In this document: positions 5,195 through 6,289 of the stretch, one piece after another | Position numbering within the stretch: the stretch's first letter is position 1 | Layout: the number at the start of each line of letters is the position of its first letter | Origin: Thermoprotei archaeon | GTDB taxonomy: Archaea > Thermoproteota > Thermoprotei > Thermofilales > B20-G17 | Length of the DNA: 6,289 nucleotides | Reading direction: 5' to 3' | NCBI GenBank assembly: GCA_003649515.1 | Contig: QMSC01000079.1 | Span: 1-6,289, forward strand | The notes under the pieces: model-generated | The model's database searches: none | What the model was told of the DNA's origin: nothing | The model's input: the letters and a program-made list of their open reading frames with translations, nothing else | Translations under genes and position numbers: made by a program

Positions 5195-5204
5195 GGCTAT
5201 AAGC
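5195..5204 (-). promoter_or_regulatory. TATA-like box for the 73-aa coiled-coil gene
   Basis: GCTTATAGCC reads on the minus strand. Transcription would start near 5175, leaving a short leader that holds the SD at 5167-5173. The box overlaps the left arm of an imperfect inverted repeat (5200-5273), so it might be controlled there. Confidence 0.4.
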
Positions 5205-5273
5205 ATATAGCTCCGCCTAACTAGCTACGAGAAAGCTAATACCAGTAGGGTACCTAAGCTACGATATGCCTTA
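5200..5273. repeat. Imperfect inverted repeat next to the integrase gene
   Basis: TAAGCATATAGCT (5200-5212) resembles the reverse complement of 5257-5273 (TAAGGCATATCGTAGCT), with gaps. The gap between also carries AGCTACGA twice (5224-5231 and 5257-5264). Position just after the integrase gene and over a promoter suggests an arm-type binding site, part of an attachment site, or an operator. The match is weak. Confidence 0.35.
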
Positions 5274-5281
5274 GTTTCTCT

Positions 5282-6289
5282 TTACCTTTTTCTCCTCAAA
5301 ATTTTTCCTAAGAAGTCTGGGTCTTCTTCGAGTTTTCTTGCCAGCATTTCGAGAATCCGTAGTACTTCGTTGTCAGTGGCTGGGAGGCTTGGTTCAGCGG
5401 GGTGTTTGAGGCTTCGTCCACATTTCCAGCAGAATAAGGCTATTTCGCTGTTCCTGGCGTTGCAGTAGGGGCATAATACGATCCGGGTGTGTAAGGGTTT
5501 CTCGGAGGGCTCTGGGGCCCTATTGTAGAGTGCCATGTACTTTGCGTGAACTTCCTCCATTTTAACCCTCGCGTAGACGTCTATCATGTCACGTTTCCTC
5601 CAGCCAAACCATAACATCATTTCCTTCTCAGAGAGCTTACCATAGAGTTCCGTTGTTCTCGAATGCCTTAGGAGATGCGGATAGACGTGGGTGTTTACTC
5701 CAGCCTGCTTAGCCGCCTTCCGTAACGCATAGACTACTCTCGACCGCGTAACCATCTTATATGGATACTTGCCATAGAACACGAATGCTTCAGGATCGTC
5801 TCTAGCGGGATGTTCTTCAAGCCACTTTCGTAATATATCAGCAAACTCTACGATAAGCACAGTCCTCTCAGCACTCTTAGATTCAGGAAAGAATACTTTC
5901 CAAGATCCATCTGGTAGCAGTTCAAGATTCTTTATTTTAAGAGCCCTAGCCTCGCTAACCCTGCAACCTGTCTCGTACATTAGCGAGTAGAAGGCCTTCC
6001 ATTTTAACGGCATCTGTTCCAGGATCCTCAGGATAACTGGGCGTGGAAGAACTTCGGGAGGCTTAGGCTCTATGGAAGATATCTTAAACTTTTCGTAGAG
6101 CTTCAAGTAGCGGGTTTTATCGGTCTTCAAGTAAAGGTACTTTAAGATTAGCTTGACTACGGCTAGTGGTTTCCTGTAGTCTGTTACCTTGAGGCCATTA
6201 AGCCATTCTTCAATGTCTTTGAACGATATTTCTTCAACGCGTTTACCACGCTTCTCTAAGAACTGTAGGAGTAGGCCTGCCACTTCAAC
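5282..6289 (-). CDS. Tyrosine recombinase/integrase with C-terminal zinc ribbon, start beyond window
   Basis: Site-specific tyrosine recombinases cut and rejoin DNA through a tyrosine-DNA intermediate and move elements into the chromosome. Numbered from the GTG at 6283, the catalytic set is complete: R108 (TGCRVSEA), K136 (PESKSAE), H203 and R206 (HLLRHS), W228 (FGWRK) in the usual His/Trp place, and Y237 (DVYARV) as nucleophile. The first 65 residues look like a helical SAM-like core-binding domain. Residues 271-288 form a zinc ribbon (CPYC, CWKC), common at the end of archaeal integrases and followed by a helical tail. The frame stays open through the last base, so the true start is probably upstream. 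Genes of an integrating element follow on the same strand. The fold and chemistry are certain; the target site is not visible. Confidence 0.93.
   Translation of the reverse strand, partial: VEVAGLLLQFLEKRGKRVEEISFKDIEEWLNGLKVTDYRKPLAVVKLILKYLYLKTDKTRYLKLYEKFKISSIEPKPPEVLPRPVILRILEQMPLKWKAFYSLMYETGCRVSEARALKIKNLELLPDGSWKVFFPESKSAERTVLIVEFADILRKWLEEHPARDDPEAFVFYGKYPYKMVTRSRVVYALRKAAKQAGVNTHVYPHLLRHSRTTELYGKLSEKEMMLWFGWRKRDMIDVYARVKMEEVHAKYMALYNRAPEPSEKPLHTRIVLCPYCNARNSEIALFCWKCGRSLKHPAEPSLPATDNEVLRILEMLARKLEEDPDFLGKILRRKR

Noticed and set aside
3418..5281. Possible tRNA target site for integration
   Set aside because: No T-loop GTTCGAATC-type sequence with matching acceptor stem was found on either strand.

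Overview
The window reads as a piece of an archaeal integrated element or plasmid, most likely from a hyperthermophilic Thermoproteota lineage (inference). Every credible gene lies on the minus strand. Arginine codons are mostly AGG/AGA, starts are ATG, GTG or TTG with archaeal Shine-Dalgarno (SD) sequences, and A/T boxes of the TATA type precede the transcription units. Two proteins point to a mobile replicon: a tyrosine recombinase with an archaeal C-terminal zinc ribbon, and an archaeo-eukaryotic (PriS-like) primase. No tRNA, rRNA, CRISPR array or IS element was seen.

Read in the direction of transcription (right to left), there are three blocks. Block 1 is the integration module: a tyrosine integrase (5282 to beyond the right edge), followed by an AT-rich gap and a small coiled-coil, antitoxin-like protein (4941-5162). 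Block 2 is a compact three-gene cassette with its own TATA box: a small beta-rich protein (4541-4840), a mixed beta/helical protein (4210-4554) and a PIN-domain ribonuclease (3815-4237). The genes overlap by 14 and 28 nt, as in toxin-antitoxin operons, but the two upstream partners are not an obvious VapB. Block 3, after a 172-nt gap with a strong TATA box, is a replication operon: a small unknown protein (3418-3642), a protein with a 42-residue repeat (2995-3375), a zinc-ribbon protein (2796-3005), a 613-residue Zn-finger/AAA-like ATPase/winged-helix protein (937-2778), and the catalytic domain of a PriS-like primase (635 to beyond the left edge).

The 300-nt stretch between ATPase and primase is unusual. 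It holds a nested symmetrical inverted repeat of 126 bp, an SD that can be folded into a hairpin, and two possible micro-ORFs that tile it. It is the best candidate in the window for an origin, an operator or a translational control region.

The likely overall picture is a self-replicating, integrating archaeal element: the integrase moves it, the PIN cassette may stabilise it, and the ATPase plus the separate primase copy it. The primase is easy to miss because it runs off the left edge with no stop codon inside the window.
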